Shown here: piece by piece, positions 1 through 9,617 of the stretch
Layout: every line of letters starts with the position of its first letter
Position numbering within the stretch: position 1 is the first letter of the stretch
Source: Dyella sp. AtDHG13
GTDB taxonomy: Bacteria; Pseudomonadota; Gammaproteobacteria; Xanthomonadales; Rhodanobacteraceae
Length of the DNA: 64,000 nucleotides
Assembly (NCBI RefSeq): GCF_003201105.1
Contig: NZ_QICJ01000002.1
Location: 601,913-665,912 of the forward strand
Direction of reading: 5' to 3'
Notes under the pieces: model-generated
What the model was told of the DNA's origin: nothing
The model's input: only the letters and a program-made list of their open reading frames with translations
The model's database searches: none
Position numbers and translations under genes: made by a program

Positions 1-2069
1 CTGGATGAGGTCTTGCTGCCGTGATGCGGCACGGACAACACCAGCGGCCCGCCGGAAGGTATCGCCGCCGCCACGGTCGGTTCCACTGCGGAGGTGATAT
101 CGCCGGTCAGCAAGGCGCGGCCGCCCTTCCCTTCGACCAGCAGCACGCAGGACCGATCGTTCGCCGGCCCGCCCTGCTTGCCCGACGGCAATATCTGCAC
201 GGTCACGCCATCCCACTGCCAGCGCTTGCCGGGTTCACAGGCCGCCATGGCAATGGGCAAGCGCTCCGGCTCGCCGGATATGCGCTCGGCTTCGGGAAAC
301 GCCGCCGCCACGGCCGGTATGCCACCCGCGTGATCGTTGTCCGCGTGACTGGCGACGATCAGGTCCACCCGCCCAATGCCCAGCGCATGCAGCGAAGGCA
401 GCACGGCGGCCTCGCCAAGATCGAAATCCGAGGGATAACGGGCTCCGGCGTCATAGACCAGCGCGTGATGCTCCGTGCGGACCAGCACGGACAAGCCCTG
501 CCCCACGTCGAGCATCCACAGTTGGAATCCGCCCGCCACCGGAAGACTCCGCGGTGGAAACAGCAGCGGCAGGAACAGCAGGCCGCCCAGCCAACGCATG
601 GGCACGCCACGCGGCATGAACAGCCACAGCGCACCCAGTGTGGCGAACAGCAAGGCCCATCCGCCGACTTCAGGCAAGTACCAGTGTGCGCCCGGCCAAG
701 TGGCCATGCGCTCCAGCAGCCACCACTGCGCATGCGCGAGCCATCCGGCGCACCAGAACACCGGCTGCGCCAGCGGCGGACAGAGGCCCAGCGCAATCAT
801 CCCCACCAGGGTCACCGGCACGATGACGAAGCTGACGAAGGGCACCGCGATCAGGTTGGACAACGCGCCCACCAGCGACGATTCGCCGAAGAACCACATG
901 GTGAGCGGCAGCAGCGACAGCGTCATCACCAACTGGCCGGCCGACAGCTCGTGCAGGAAGCCGCGCAGGCCGCGGCCGCGCGTGTTCATGCAAGCCATGA
1001 GGAAGGCAACGCCGATGAAGGACAGCCAGAAGCCCGCCGACAACACCGACAGGGGATCCACCACCAGCACCGACATCAAGGCGACGGAAAGCGTCTGCGG
1101 GCCGTTCGCATGGCGCCGCGAACAACGCGCCAGGGCCACCATGCCGATCATCAGCAGCGTGCGCACCGTGGGCAGGCCAAACCCCGCCAGCGCGCCGTAC
1201 ACGCCGGCGACCAGCATCGCCATCGCCGCCTGCGCCTGCACTCGCGGCACGCGCAAGCCCAGGCGAGGAAACAGCAGATAGACCAGGCGCGCGAACCACA
1301 CGCCGAACAGCGCCGCCACGCCCACGTGGAATCCCGAGATGGCGATGAGGTGCGGAATGCCATTGGCCCGCGCTACTTCCCAGTCGCGCTGGCTGAGTCC
1401 GCGCGTGTCGCTGACGGAAAACGTCTGCAGCAAGGCCACGTCGTGCGGATCGTCCACGCGCGCGGCGATGCCGCGGCTGATGGCATCGCGAACCGCATTG
1501 ATGCAGAACGGCGTGGCGCCGAGTTGCTCGTTGCTTGCGCCATTGCGCACATAACCGACGGCCACGATATGGCGTTCCAGCGCGCTGCGCTCGCTGTCCG
1601 CACCACCCGGATTGAGCATGCCGCGCGGACGCTTCAGCCGCAGAGTGAGCTGCCAGCGGCTGCAGGGCGGAATCTCCGGCGCGCCGTTGTACCAGTTCAC
1701 CCGCACGCGGCCGCGCAAGGCCAGCGGCGTGGCGCCGAAGCGTGCGTCTTCGATATCCAGCAGAAAGCCGGTGGCGTCGTCGCGTGCCAGCGGCAGGTCA
1801 ACGACGCGGCCCACGACGTGGATGTCCTGCCCTTCCCGTTCGCGCGGCAACCGCGCGTCCATCCCCGCATCGCCACGCCAGCATGCCCATGCGATACCGA
1901 GCAGGCACCAGGCAAGTACGCGTCCCCAGGAACCACAACGAAACAGAGCGAGCGCCACGCAGGCACCGACACCACACACCCACGCCGGCGGCAGCGTGAC
2001 CCACCATTGCACGGCCAGCACGCCGAGCAACGACATGACCGCAGGTACCAGGGCACCGTCCTTGCGCAC
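1..2069 (-). CDS. comEC: ComEC/Rec2 DNA-uptake channel protein, 3' end cut by the window edge
   Basis: Inner-membrane channel that carries single-stranded DNA into the cytoplasm during natural transformation. About 689 codons are visible. The order seen is a hydrophobic N-terminus (LLGVLAVQWW), a soluble segment, a long multi-membrane competence domain, and a metallo-beta-lactamase-like domain with HADNDHAGG near residue 575 and VPHHGSKTS at the very edge of the window. The family is usually 750-800 residues, so roughly the last 60-100 are missing. The frame has a stop just upstream, leaving GTG at 2069 or ATG at 2036 as starts; the GTG keeps the typical MRKDG-like N-terminus. It lies downstream of lolC-lolD on the same strand, an arrangement known from pseudomonads and xanthomonads. 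Identity is firm; the start is less so. Confidence 0.93.
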   Translation of the reverse strand, partial: MRKDGALVPAVMSLLGVLAVQWWVTLPPAWVCGVGACVALALFRCGSWGRVLAWCLLGIAWACWRGDAGMDARLPREREGQDIHVVGRVVDLPLARDDATGFLLDIEDARFGATPLALRGRVRVNWYNGAPEIPPCSRWQLTLRLKRPRGMLNPGGADSERSALERHIVAVGYVRNGASNEQLGATPFCINAVRDAISRGIAARVDDPHDVALLQTFSVSDTRGLSQRDWEVARANGIPHLIAISGFHVGVAALFGVWFARLVYLLFPRLGLRVPRVQAQAAMAMLVAGVYGALAGFGLPTVRTLLMIGMVALARCSRRHANGPQTLSVALMSVLVVDPLSVLSAGFWLSFIGVAFLMACMNTRGRGLRGFLHELSAGQLVMTLSLLPLTMWFFGESSLVGALSNLIAVPFVSFVIVPVTLVGMIALGLCPPLAQPVFWCAGWLAHAQWWLLERMATWPGAHWYLPEVGGWALLFATLGALWLFMPRGVPMRWLGGLLFLPLLFPPRSLPVAGGFQLWMLDVGQGLSVLVRTEHHALVYDAGARYPSDFDLGEAAVLPSLHALGIGRVDLIVASHADNDHAGGIPAVAAAFPEAERISGEPERLPIAMAACEPGKRWQWDGVTVQILPSGKQGGPANDRSCVLLVEGKGGRALLTGDITSAVEPTVAAAIPSGGPLVLSVPHHGSKTSS

Positions 2070-2178
2070 GTTCCATCCCGTTCCGTGAAAAGCAACAGGT
2101 TAGTGAGTGCGCAGCGACAACGGCGCTGAAAAACGTGTAGGCGTCAGCGCCAGGGGCCGCCCGATGGCGGCCGGGAGG

Positions 2179-2889
2179 TCAGGCGAAAACCTTGTCCACC
2201 AGCTCGCCGTTGTGCAGTTCGAGCGTGCGGTCCATCCGCGCCGCCAGGCGGTTGTCGTGCGTCACGAGGATGAAGCTGGTGCCGATCTCGCGGTTGAGTT
2301 CGAGCATCAGGTCGTACACCTGCGCGGCGTTGGTTTCGTCGAGGTTGCCGGTGGGTTCGTCGCCCAGCACCACGGCGGGGCGCGTCACCAGCGCGCGCGC
2401 CACGGCGCTGCGCTGGCGCTCGCCACCGGACAGCTCGGCCGGCTTGTGATGCAGGCGCTGGCCCAGGCCCACGCGCCCGAGCAGCAACGAGGCCTGTCGC
2501 TCCGCATCGCGGATCGACACGCCGCGGATCAACAGCGGCATGCAGACGTTTTCCAGCGCGGTGAACTCCGGCAGCAGATGGTGGAACTGGTAGATGAAGC
2601 CCATCGAGCGGTTGCGCACGCGGCCGCGTTCGGCATCGGACAGGCTGGACAGGTTGCGCCCTTCCACTTCCACCGAGCCCTTGGTCAGCGTATCCAGCCC
2701 GCCAAGGATGTGCAGCAGCGTGCTCTTGCCCGAGCCCGATGCGCCCACGATGGCCAGCGTCTCACCGCGATTCAACGTGAAGCTCACATCCGACAGCACG
2801 TCGGTCTTCAGGTCGCCTTCTTCGTACGTCTTGGCGATGTGGCTGGCGCGCATCACCACGCCGCTGTGGTTGTTCATCGGCTTATTCAT
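2179..2889 (-). CDS. lolD: Lipoprotein-releasing ABC transporter ATPase LolD
   Basis: Cytoplasmic ATPase that powers release of outer-membrane lipoproteins from the inner membrane to LolA. All ABC signatures are present: Walker [10 protein letters not shown] near residue 50, signature LSGGERQR, Walker B VVLGDEPT, and the switch histidine in VTHD. From the ATG at 2889 the protein is 236 residues, normal for LolD. That ATG overlaps the end of lolC by 8 bases, showing translational coupling. A second ATG at 2877 gives a 232-residue alternative and cannot be excluded. ComEC follows about 110 bases downstream; a GGCCGCC/GGCGGCC hairpin at 2155-2172 lies between them but lacks a U-tract. Confidence 0.95.
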   Translation of the reverse strand: MNKPMNNHSGVVMRASHIAKTYEEGDLKTDVLSDVSFTLNRGETLAIVGASGSGKSTLLHILGGLDTLTKGSVEVEGRNLSSLSDAERGRVRNRSMGFIYQFHHLLPEFTALENVCMPLLIRGVSIRDAERQASLLLGRVGLGQRLHHKPAELSGGERQRSAVARALVTRPAVVLGDEPTGNLDETNAAQVYDLMLELNREIGTSFILVTHDNRLAARMDRTLELHNGELVDKVFA

Positions 2890-4129
2890 AACGCAGCGCC
2901 TGCGCAGGCTGGGTGCGCGACGCACGCCAGGCGGGATAAAGGGTGGCCAGCAGCGAGAACAGGAAGGTGATCAAGGCCACCCAGCCCACGTCGCCCGCAT
3001 CGAGCTTGCTCGGCAATTCGCTGATGTAATAGACGTCCGGCGAGAGGAAGGTCACGCCCGTGACGTGCTCGATCCACTTCACGATTACCGGCAGCTTCCA
3101 CGACAGCAGCGAGCCCAGCGCCACGCCGAAGCCGATGCCGACGAAACCGACCAGCACGCCCTGCACCATGAACATGCCCATGATGCTGCGCGGCGTGGAG
3201 CCGAGCGTGCGCAGGATGGCGATGTCGGCCTGCTTGTCCGTCACCAGCATCATCAGCATGGAAATGAGGTTGATCACCGCGACCAGGATGATCAGCGAGA
3301 GGATGATGAACATCACTTTCTTCTCCATCGAAATGGCGGAGAAGAAGTTGGCGTGGCTGTCCATCCAGGTATCAACGCGATAGACCTGGCCCAGCTGGTC
3401 GGCCAGCTCGCGCGCCACTTCGCGCGCATTGAACATGTCGTCCAGCTTCAGGCGGATGCCGGTGGGGCCGTCCAGGCGATTGAGCCGCTCGGCGTCCGTC
3501 ATGTTGACCAGGGCCAGGCCGGAGTCGAACTCCTGCATGCCCATTTCAAACACGCCCGACACGGTGAAGGTGCGCAGGCTCGGCACGCTGCCGGTGATCG
3601 GCGAGGACTGGAACGAAGGCACTGCGACAATGACCTTGTCGCCCACCGCGACACCCAGTTGCATCGCCAGCTCGCGGCCCAGCACGACATTCCAGCTGCC
3701 CGGGGTCAGCCCGCTGAGCTTGCCTTCCACCATGTGCTGGTCGATGTCCGACACCTTGGGCTCTTCCGCCGGCTCGATGCCGCGGATCAGTCCGCCCGTG
3801 GAACGGCGGGCCTGGAAGAACGCCTCCGACTCCACGTAGGGCGCAGCGCCCTTCACGTGCTTGTTCGCCTCGGCGATCTTCACCGCGCGCGGCCATTCCT
3901 CCACCGCCTGCCCGGGCATGCCCGATACGGTGGCATGCGAGATGGCGCCGAGGATGCGCGAGCGCAGTTCGTCGTCGAAGCCGTTCATCACCGACATCAC
4001 CGTGATCAGCGCGGTCACGCTGATGGCGATGCATACGATGGACACAGTGGAAATGAAGGAGATGAACTGGTTGCGACGCTTGGCGCGGGTGTAACGCAGG
4101 CCGATGAAAAGCTCTAGCGGTCGGAACAT
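2882..4129 (-). CDS. lolC: Lipoprotein-releasing system permease, LolC/LolE family
   Basis: Membrane subunit of the Lol lipoprotein exporter, 415 residues, the usual size. It begins [17 protein letters not shown], the conserved LolC/E start. One membrane segment lies near residues 22-48 and three more near 265-290, 318-342 and 382-402, with a periplasmic MacB-like domain between (MacB/FtsX fold). It ends in QALRYE, also family-typical. Only one permease gene is seen beside lolD; a separate lolE is absent here. Either the second permease is elsewhere or this protein acts as a homodimer, as proposed for LolF. The gene starts the lolCD unit; about 68 bases separate it from the ygfX-like gene upstream. 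Confidence 0.93.
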   Translation of the reverse strand: MFRPLELFIGLRYTRAKRRNQFISFISTVSIVCIAISVTALITVMSVMNGFDDELRSRILGAISHATVSGMPGQAVEEWPRAVKIAEANKHVKGAAPYVESEAFFQARRSTGGLIRGIEPAEEPKVSDIDQHMVEGKLSGLTPGSWNVVLGRELAMQLGVAVGDKVIVAVPSFQSSPITGSVPSLRTFTVSGVFEMGMQEFDSGLALVNMTDAERLNRLDGPTGIRLKLDDMFNAREVARELADQLGQVYRVDTWMDSHANFFSAISMEKKVMFIILSLIILVAVINLISMLMMLVTDKQADIAILRTLGSTPRSIMGMFMVQGVLVGFVGIGFGVALGSLLSWKLPVIVKWIEHVTGVTFLSPDVYYISELPSKLDAGDVGWVALITFLFSLLATLYPAWRASRTQPAQALRYE

Positions 4130-4197
4130 TAGGGCGGTCGCTTTGGAAGTTCGATGGGCTGGCCGCCCGAATGGCGGGATTATCGCCTGTAACGCGG

Positions 4198-4653
4198 CTA
4201 AACCGTAGGACCGCGTTCAGCCGCCAGAGTGCCCGATGCCTCGACCTGTGCCAGCCGCATGCGCAGGCGACGACGGATATCCGCATCGCTGTTGTCCGGC
4301 GCCAGCAGCAACAAGGCCGATTGCCGCCCCGGCAAGGACAACCGCAACCACACGAGCTTCTCGCCGATCACCCGGAAGGACGCCAGGGTCGCCACGACAT
4401 TCTCGCCGGCACGCATCCGCAGGCTCCAGCTGCCATCGCGCGCCCAGCCGGCGGCTTCGATGCGGCGATCCGAAAAACGCATCCACGTGCGCCGGCAAGC
4501 GAGCGGCACGCCCAGGGTCACGACCAGCTTGGCCGGCCACGGCACGGCGCTCATCCAGGTCGCCAGCAAGGCGATCGGGGATACGAACAGCAGCAGACGG
4601 CCCAGCCAGCGCGAAGGCCGGCACTCAAAGCCGATGGCGGGCGCGGATGTCAT
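4198..4653 (-). CDS. YgfX/CptA-like membrane protein
   Basis: Small inner-membrane protein of 151 residues. Two hydrophobic segments lie near residues 18-35 (LGRLLLFVSPIALLATW) and 40-55, followed by a soluble C-terminal half with a basic patch (RRRLRMRLAQ). It overlaps the 3' end of sdhE by 29 bases, reproducing the sdhE-ygfX (cptB-cptA) pair of enterobacteria; the assignment rests mainly on this pairing and the two-helix layout. In E. coli, YgfX was first described as a toxin acting on MreB/FtsZ, but its pairing with SdhE also suggests a link to flavinylation. Its role here is not shown by the sequence. Confidence 0.7.
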   Translation of the reverse strand: MTSAPAIGFECRPSRWLGRLLLFVSPIALLATWMSAVPWPAKLVVTLGVPLACRRTWMRFSDRRIEAAGWARDGSWSLRMRAGENVVATLASFRVIGEKLVWLRLSLPGRQSALLLLAPDNSDADIRRRLRMRLAQVEASGTLAAERGPTV

Positions 4654-4873
4654 CGATGATGGCCTGCCAGTCCGGGCGGCTCGCCTTGGCGTGCCCCATC
4701 ACCCAGTCCCACAGGTCCGGGTCCTGCACGTCCAGCAGTTCATCGAAGGCCTGGCGCTGGGCTTCGTCGGCGTGGGCGAAGCGCTCGTCCAGCCAGCCGC
4801 CGAACAGCGCGTCCAGTTCGCGGGTGCCGCGGCGGGTGCGCCAGCGAAGGCGCTTGATGCGGGCTTCGTCCAT
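4625..4873 (-). CDS. sdhE: Succinate dehydrogenase flavinylation factor SdhE (CptB/YgfY)
   Basis: Assists covalent FAD attachment to SdhA. The 82-residue protein has the family layout: a basic N-terminus (RIKRLRWRTRRGTRELD) containing the RGxxELD-type segment used to contact SdhA, then FDELLDVQDPDLWDWVMG and a short helical tail. It lies 160 bases downstream of sdhB, separated by a palindromic repeat, and overlaps the ygfX-like gene. Length and motif match the family, so confidence is high. Confidence 0.93.
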   Translation of the reverse strand: MDEARIKRLRWRTRRGTRELDALFGGWLDERFAHADEAQRQAFDELLDVQDPDLWDWVMGHAKASRPDWQAIIDDIRARHRL

Positions 4874-4902
4874 AAAAAACGCGGTGCGCCTCCTATCGAA
4901 TA

Positions 4903-5023
4903 CTCCCTCTCCCCTTGTGGGAGAGCTTTGGGGAGAGGGGGCGAGCTTGCCTCAGTCGGGCAAGTGCCGACCTTATCGCGAGCACCCGCCCCTCACCCTT
5001 CCCTCTCCCAAGAAGGGAGAGGG
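4903..5023. repeat. Double hairpin intergenic repeat of the CTCCCTCTCCC type
   Basis: Two hairpins built from related sequence: CTCTCCC/GGGAGAG at 4907-4925 and CCCTCTCCC/GGGAGAGGG at 5001-5023, separated by about 75 bases. This kind of 'CCCTCTCCC' palindromic unit is a common intergenic repeat in Xanthomonadales. Here it sits between sdhB and sdhE and could trim or stabilise the sdh transcript. Confidence 0.7.
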
Positions 5024-5033
5024 AACAGGAGCA

Positions 5034-5816
5034 TTAGGTCCGACGCTCGACGATCAGCTTCTTGATCTCCGCAATCGCCTTGGCCGGGTTCAGGCCCTTC
5101 GGGCAGGTGCGGGCGCAGTTCATGATCGTGTGGCAGCGGTACAGCTTGAACGGATCTTCCAGATCGTCCAGGCGCGCACCGGTGTCCTCGTCCCGGCTGT
5201 CGACGATCCAGCGATAGGCCTGCAGCAGGATCGCGGGACCAAGGTAGCGGTCGCCGTTCCACCAGTAGCTCGGGCAGCTGGTCGAGCAGCAGGCACAGAG
5301 GATGCACTCGTAGAGGCCATCGAGCTTCTTGCGGTCTTCCGGCGACTGCAGGCGCTCCTTGTCGGCCGGCGCCGGGCTCTGTGTGCGCAGCCAGGGCTTG
5401 ATCGAGGCGAACTGCGCGTAGAAGTGCGTGAGGTCCGGCACCAGGTCCTTCACCACCGGCATGTGCGGCAGCGGGTAGATCTTCACGTCGCCGGAGGCGC
5501 AATCACCGATGGCCTTGGTGCAGGCCAGGGTGTTGGTGCCGTCGATGTTCATGGCGCACGAACCGCAGATGCCTTCGCGGCACGAACGGCGCAGGGTCAG
5601 CGTCGGATCGATTTCGTTCTTGATCTTCAGCAGGGCGTCCAGAACCATCGGGCCGCACGCGGCGAGGTCTACCTCATACGTGTCGATGCGCGGGTTCTGG
5701 CCGTCGTCCGGCGACCAGCGATAGATGCGGAACGTCCGCGGCTTCTTCGCGTCCTTGGCCGGAAAGTGCTTGCCCGGCTGGACCGTGGAATTCTTGGGAA
5801 GCGAAAACTCTGCCAC
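5034..5816 (-). CDS. sdhB: Succinate dehydrogenase iron-sulfur subunit
   Basis: Electron-transfer subunit of complex II, 260 residues. All cluster ligands are visible: the [2Fe-2S] motif [15 protein letters not shown] near residue 80, then [18 protein letters not shown] and [15 protein letters not shown] for the [4Fe-4S] and [3Fe-4S] clusters. The WWNG segment after the ligand motif is typical of the quinone-site region of SdhB. It follows sdhA with a 21-base gap in the sdhCDAB order. It is followed by a hairpin repeat and sdhE. Confidence 0.97.
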   Translation of the reverse strand: MAEFSLPKNSTVQPGKHFPAKDAKKPRTFRIYRWSPDDGQNPRIDTYEVDLAACGPMVLDALLKIKNEIDPTLTLRRSCREGICGSCAMNIDGTNTLACTKAIGDCASGDVKIYPLPHMPVVKDLVPDLTHFYAQFASIKPWLRTQSPAPADKERLQSPEDRKKLDGLYECILCACCSTSCPSYWWNGDRYLGPAILLQAYRWIVDSRDEDTGARLDDLEDPFKLYRCHTIMNCARTCPKGLNPAKAIAEIKKLIVERRT

Positions 5817-5837
5817 AGTGGCTCTCCAGTCCGGGTA

Positions 5838-7625
5838 TCAGTAAACGCGCTTCTTCGGCGGCACGACTTCGACGTCGTTCGTCATGGTGTACATGTGCAC
5901 CGGACGGAAGTCGAAGCTGGCCTTGCCGTTCTCGTCGACCGCCACCAGCGTGTGCTTCTGCCAGTTGTGGTCGTCGCGCTCCGGGAAGTCCTCGCGGGCA
6001 TGCGCGCCGCGGCTCTCTTCGCGCTGGGCCGCCGAGTACATGGTGGCCACGGCCTGGTCGAGCAGGTTGGCAAGCTCCAGCGTCTCGATGAGGTCGGAGT
6101 TCCACACCAGCGAGCGATCGCTGACGCCCACGTCCTTGAACGAATCGCGGACCTTGGTGATCTTCTCGCAGCCTTCCTTCAGCGACTCGCCGGTGCGGAA
6201 CACGGCCGCGTCGGTCTGCATGGTGCGCTGCATTTCCGCGCGGATCTTCGCGGTCGGCAGGCTGCCCTTGGCGTTGCGCAGGCCGTCGAAGCGCGCCAGT
6301 GCCTTGTCCAGCACGCTGGCCGGCAGGTCCTTGTGCGGCGTGTCCGGCTTGATGATCTCGGCGCAGCGGTGCGACACCGAGCGACCGAACACCACCAGGT
6401 CGAGCAGCGAGTTGGAGCCCAGGCGGTTGGCGCCGTGCACCGACACGCAGGCCGCTTCGCCGATGGCGAACAGGCCCGGCACGACGGCGTCGACGTTGTC
6501 GCCGCGCTTCTGCACCACTTCACCGTGATAGTTGGTGGGGATGCCACCCATGTTGTAATGGACGGTCGGGATCACCGGAATCGGCTCCTTGGTCACGTCC
6601 ACGCCGGCGAAGATGCGCGCCGACTCGGCGATGCCCGGCAGGCGTTCGTGGATCACGTCCGCGCCCAGGTGCATCAGGTTGATGTGGATGTGGTCCTTGT
6701 GTTCGCCCACGCCGCGGCCTTCGCGGATCTCCATCGTCATCGCGCGGCTGACCACGTCGCGCGAAGCGAGATCCTTGGCATTCGGCGCGTAGCGCTCCAT
6801 GAAGCGCTCACCGTTGGAGTTGGTGAGGTACCCGCCTTCGCCGCGCACGCCTTCGGTGATCAGGCAGCCCGAACCGTAGATGCCGGTCGGATGGAACTGC
6901 ACGAACTCCATGTCCTGCAGCGCGAGGCCCGCGCGCAGCACCATGCCGCCACCGTCGCCGGTGCAGGTGTGCGCCGAGGTGGCGCTGAAGTAGGCGCGGC
7001 CGTAGCCGCCGGTCGCCAGCACCACCGCATGGCCGCGGAAGAAGTGCAAGGTGCCTTCGTTCATGTCCAGCGCGAGCACGCCGCGGCACACACCCTCTTC
7101 GTCGAAGATGAGGTCGATGGCGAAGTATTCGATGAAGAACGTGGCGTCGTGCGCCAGCGCCTGCTGGTACAGCGTGTGCAGGATGGCGTGGCCGGTGCGG
7201 TCGGCGGCGGCGCAGGTGCGCTGCGCGGTGCCCTTGCCGTAGTGCGTGGTCATGCCGCCGAACGGACGCTGGTAGATCTTGCCTTCCTCGGTACGCGAGA
7301 ACGGCACGCCGTAGTGTTCCAGCTCGATGATGGCCGGAATCGCCTCGCGACACATGTATTCGATCGCATCCTGGTCGCCGAGCCAGTCGGAGCCCTTGAT
7401 GGTGTCGTAGAAGTGGAAGCGCCAGTCGTCCTCGCCCATGTTGCCGAGCGCGGCCGAGATGCCGCCCTGCGCCGCCACGGTGTGCGAGCGCGTCGGAAAC
7501 ACCTTGGTGATGCACGCGGCCTTCAGTCCCTTCTCGGCCAGGCCGAAGGTGGCGCGCAGGCCCGCGCCGCCGGCGCCGACCACGATCACGTCGTACTTAT
7601 GCTGTTGGATCTTGTAGCTTTCCAT
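5838..7625 (-). CDS. sdhA: Succinate dehydrogenase flavoprotein subunit
   Basis: Catalytic subunit oxidising succinate to fumarate in the TCA cycle and respiratory chain, 595 residues. It has the FAD-binding GAGGAGLRA motif at residues 17-25, the SHTVAAQGG segment with the histidine that carries covalent FAD, the active-site region [19 protein letters not shown], and C-terminal capping and helical domains (KKRVY end). It starts 4 bases after the sdhD stop. Its assembly partners sdhE and an SDHAF4-type gene are both in this cluster. Confidence 0.97.
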   Translation of the reverse strand: MESYKIQQHKYDVIVVGAGGAGLRATFGLAEKGLKAACITKVFPTRSHTVAAQGGISAALGNMGEDDWRFHFYDTIKGSDWLGDQDAIEYMCREAIPAIIELEHYGVPFSRTEEGKIYQRPFGGMTTHYGKGTAQRTCAAADRTGHAILHTLYQQALAHDATFFIEYFAIDLIFDEEGVCRGVLALDMNEGTLHFFRGHAVVLATGGYGRAYFSATSAHTCTGDGGGMVLRAGLALQDMEFVQFHPTGIYGSGCLITEGVRGEGGYLTNSNGERFMERYAPNAKDLASRDVVSRAMTMEIREGRGVGEHKDHIHINLMHLGADVIHERLPGIAESARIFAGVDVTKEPIPVIPTVHYNMGGIPTNYHGEVVQKRGDNVDAVVPGLFAIGEAACVSVHGANRLGSNSLLDLVVFGRSVSHRCAEIIKPDTPHKDLPASVLDKALARFDGLRNAKGSLPTAKIRAEMQRTMQTDAAVFRTGESLKEGCEKITKVRDSFKDVGVSDRSLVWNSDLIETLELANLLDQAVATMYSAAQREESRGAHAREDFPERDDHNWQKHTLVAVDENGKASFDFRPVHMYTMTNDVEVVPPKKRVY

Positions 7626-7629
7626 GGAA

Positions 7630-8043
7630 TCAGGCTCCCAGCGCCACGCGCAGCACGGCCATCAAGGTGGCCAGCGTGCCGAGCACTGCAATGAACTTCA
7701 CCAGCACCAGGAGGGCGACTTCCTTCCAGCGCGTATGCACGTAGTCTTCGATCACGACCTGCAGGCCGAGCACGGCGTGCCAGCACATGGCGAGCACGAA
7801 GGCCACCAGCAGCAGGGCGTTCCAGGGCTTGGCGATGATGCTCTTGGCGGTTGCGTAATCGGCGTGCAGTGCGCCCAGCACCGTCACCACGAACCACAGG
7901 GCGAGGAAGACCAGCGCCGTGGCGGTGACGCGCTGCGTCCACCAGTGGCCGACGCCGGACTGCGCCGAGCCGAGGCCGCGCGCGCGCTTGAGCGGGTTGC
8001 GCAACTGCTTGCGCACGTCATGCTGCTGACCGTTGGCGCTCAT
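7630..8043 (-). CDS. sdhD: Succinate dehydrogenase membrane anchor subunit SdhD
   Basis: Hydrophobic anchor of complex II, 137 residues from the ATG at 8043, which overlaps the sdhC stop (ATGA). Three membrane helices are visible, near residues 45-62, 75-95 and 110-135. [15 protein letters not shown] carries the conserved histidine for heme b and the DY pair near the quinone site. A longer open frame extends upstream inside sdhC but is an overlap artefact; the MSANGQQHD start is favoured by the coupling. Confidence 0.93.
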   Translation of the reverse strand: MSANGQQHDVRKQLRNPLKRARGLGSAQSGVGHWWTQRVTATALVFLALWFVVTVLGALHADYATAKSIIAKPWNALLLVAFVLAMCWHAVLGLQVVIEDYVHTRWKEVALLVLVKFIAVLGTLATLMAVLRVALGA

Positions 8044-8435
8044 GCGGCACCTCCGCAGCACAGCACGTAGACCCAGACGAGAGCGGTCAGCACCACGCTG
8101 CCGATGATCGACAGCCAGCTGGAGCGCACGAACTGCGGGATGGCGTAGCCCATGCCGCCGTCCTGGAACAGGTGACGCACGCCGTTGCACAGGTGGTAGA
8201 ACAGCGACCAGGTCCAGCCCAGCATCAGGATCAGACCGATCGGGCTGCCGATGCAGGTCTTGAACTGGTTGTAGCTGTCTTCGCCATTGGCGAGGGAGAA
8301 CACTCCCCACAGTACGATCAGGGTTCCGACGGAAAGGGCAATGCCGGTGGCGCGGTGCACGATGGAGGTCACCATCTGCACTTGCCACTTATATATGCCC
8401 ATGTGGGGAGAGAGCGGTCGTTGCGTGTCTGCCAT
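8040..8435 (-). CDS. sdhC: Succinate dehydrogenase cytochrome b556 subunit
   Basis: Membrane subunit of complex II, 131 residues. RPLSPHMGIYKW at the N-terminus and VHRATGIAL are the SdhC quinone-site signatures, and FYHLCNGVRHLFQD holds the heme-ligand histidine. Three transmembrane helices are clear. It is the first of the four structural genes; an 85-base gap separates it from the SDHAF4-type gene, so the assembly factor may head the same transcript. Confidence 0.95.
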   Translation of the reverse strand: MADTQRPLSPHMGIYKWQVQMVTSIVHRATGIALSVGTLIVLWGVFSLANGEDSYNQFKTCIGSPIGLILMLGWTWSLFYHLCNGVRHLFQDGGMGYAIPQFVRSSWLSIIGSVVLTALVWVYVLCCGGAA

Positions 8436-8520
8436 GGCGGCTATCCTGGGTGGAATCGCTGATGCCCTATACCGCCCTTCCCTTACCCGACGACGCCGGC
8501 GCGGAGCCGGCGCGGCGCGA

Positions 8521-8688
8521 TCAGAAGTCGATACAGCGCCCGTTCTTTTCCCAATCGCTGTAGCGGGTGGGGTCCGGGGCCGGTTTCTCCGTCGAAGTCT
8601 TTTCCGTGGCCGGAACCGCAGGCACGGCCGTCTGCTCCGCCGGAGCGGAAGCGGGCTTGGACTCAGTTTGGGAGGACGTATCGGACAT
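8521..8688 (-). CDS. SDHAF4-type succinate dehydrogenase assembly factor (DUF1674)
   Basis: Short protein of 55 residues from the ATG at 8688. A low-complexity Ala/Pro/Thr/Glu-rich N-terminal half is followed by the DUF1674 signature PTRYSDWEKNGRCIDF at the very C-terminus. In eukaryotes SDHAF4 binds flavinylated SdhA and helps it join SdhB; the bacterial homologues are assumed to do the same. Its place directly upstream of sdhC fits that role. An in-frame ATG at 8736 would add 16 residues, but MSDTSSQ is the more usual kind of start. Confidence 0.85.
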   Translation of the reverse strand: MSDTSSQTESKPASAPAEQTAVPAVPATEKTSTEKPAPDPTRYSDWEKNGRCIDF

Positions 8689-8816
8689 GGTGTTTGAAAG
8701 CCGTAAAAGCGTAATACCTGCGTTAATGCAGCACAACCTTGACGGCGGTGCGTTCGTCTGCCAGTAGGGGCGGCGCCACTTGCATCTCCCGACCCCTGCC
8801 CTCAGTTCGCTCCCCT
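8689..8816. promoter_or_regulatory. Divergent promoter region between the sdh cluster and ygfZ
   Basis: Non-coding space between two genes that start back to back. A 14-base near-palindrome, CTGCGTTAATGCAG, at 8718-8731 lies about 30 bases upstream of the sdh-side start and could be an operator. Promoter hexamers cannot be assigned with confidence. Confidence 0.4.
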
Positions 8817-9617
8817 ATGACGACAGACCACACCGCCCACACCCTGCTCCTCGAAGGCGCCGACGCCACCGCGTTCGCGCAAGCCCAGTTCAGCAGCAAC
8901 GTCCAGTCGCTCGCCGTCGGCACCTGGCAATTCGGCGCATGGCTCGATGCTCAGGGTCGCGTGCTGGCCCTGTTTCACCTCGCGCGGCTTGCCGACGACG
9001 CCCTGCTGTTGCTGCTGCGCGGTGGCGATGCCACGTCCATGGCGCAGTCGCTGCAACGCTTCGTGTTCCGGTCCAAGGTCAAGCTGACCGTGCCCGAGAC
9101 ACGTCCTCTCGGCACCGGTCCGGCGCTGGAGACTTACGCCGCGCATCGTGAAGCCGACGCCTACGTGCTCGGCTGCGGCGACCACAGCATGATCATTGGA
9201 GCACCGCAATCGGACGACGCGTGGCGAGCACCGCAGATTCGACTCGGCTGGCCGTGGTTGCCGAACGATGCACTGGGCACCTTGCTTCCGCAGGCCATCT
9301 CGCTGGAACGCCTGCAGGCCGTCGCCTTCGACAAGGGCTGTTATCCGGGACAGGAAATTGTCGCTCGCCTGCACTATCGCGGCGGGCTGAAGCGGCATAT
9401 GCATTGCGTCGTATTGTCGCAATACGTCGCCGGGGGCACGGTGCTGCACCGTGATGGCGAAAACGGCATTCGATTGCTCGATGTCGACGGCCGCGATGCA
9501 AGCATTCAGGCACTCGCTGTTATAGACGATGGTCTAATGCATGCCGTCGAAAATGTCGGCCGCATCGACACCGACGAGGGGGTATCGCTGCACGTGACGG
9601 AGAGTTGGCCCGCGTGA
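8817..9617 (+). CDS. ygfZ: YgfZ/GcvT-domain folate-binding protein
   Basis: Folate-binding protein that helps maintain or assemble certain iron-sulfur proteins. The 266-residue product contains the diagnostic motif KGCYPGQE near residue 175, whose cysteine is essential in E. coli YgfZ, followed by ARLHYRGG. The start MTTDHTAH at 8817 is chosen because the longer open frame reads through the promoter region. It is divergent from the sdh genes, an association that makes sense because SdhB is an Fe-S protein. It stands alone, with no gene for 450 bases downstream. Confidence 0.92.
   Translation: MTTDHTAHTLLLEGADATAFAQAQFSSNVQSLAVGTWQFGAWLDAQGRVLALFHLARLADDALLLLLRGGDATSMAQSLQRFVFRSKVKLTVPETRPLGTGPALETYAAHREADAYVLGCGDHSMIIGAPQSDDAWRAPQIRLGWPWLPNDALGTLLPQAISLERLQAVAFDKGCYPGQEIVARLHYRGGLKRHMHCVVLSQYVAGGTVLHRDGENGIRLLDVDGRDASIQALAVIDDGLMHAVENVGRIDTDEGVSLHVTESWPA

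Noticed and set aside
21..2129. Long plus-strand open frame of about 700 codons over comEC
   Set aside because: Extremely rich in Arg, Gln, His and Ala, no domain, and exactly antisense to the clearly conserved comEC frame; an effect of high GC.
4236..7694. 1150-codon plus-strand open frame over sdhE-sdhB-sdhA
   Set aside because: Antisense shadow of three well-identified genes; no ribosome-binding site or motif.
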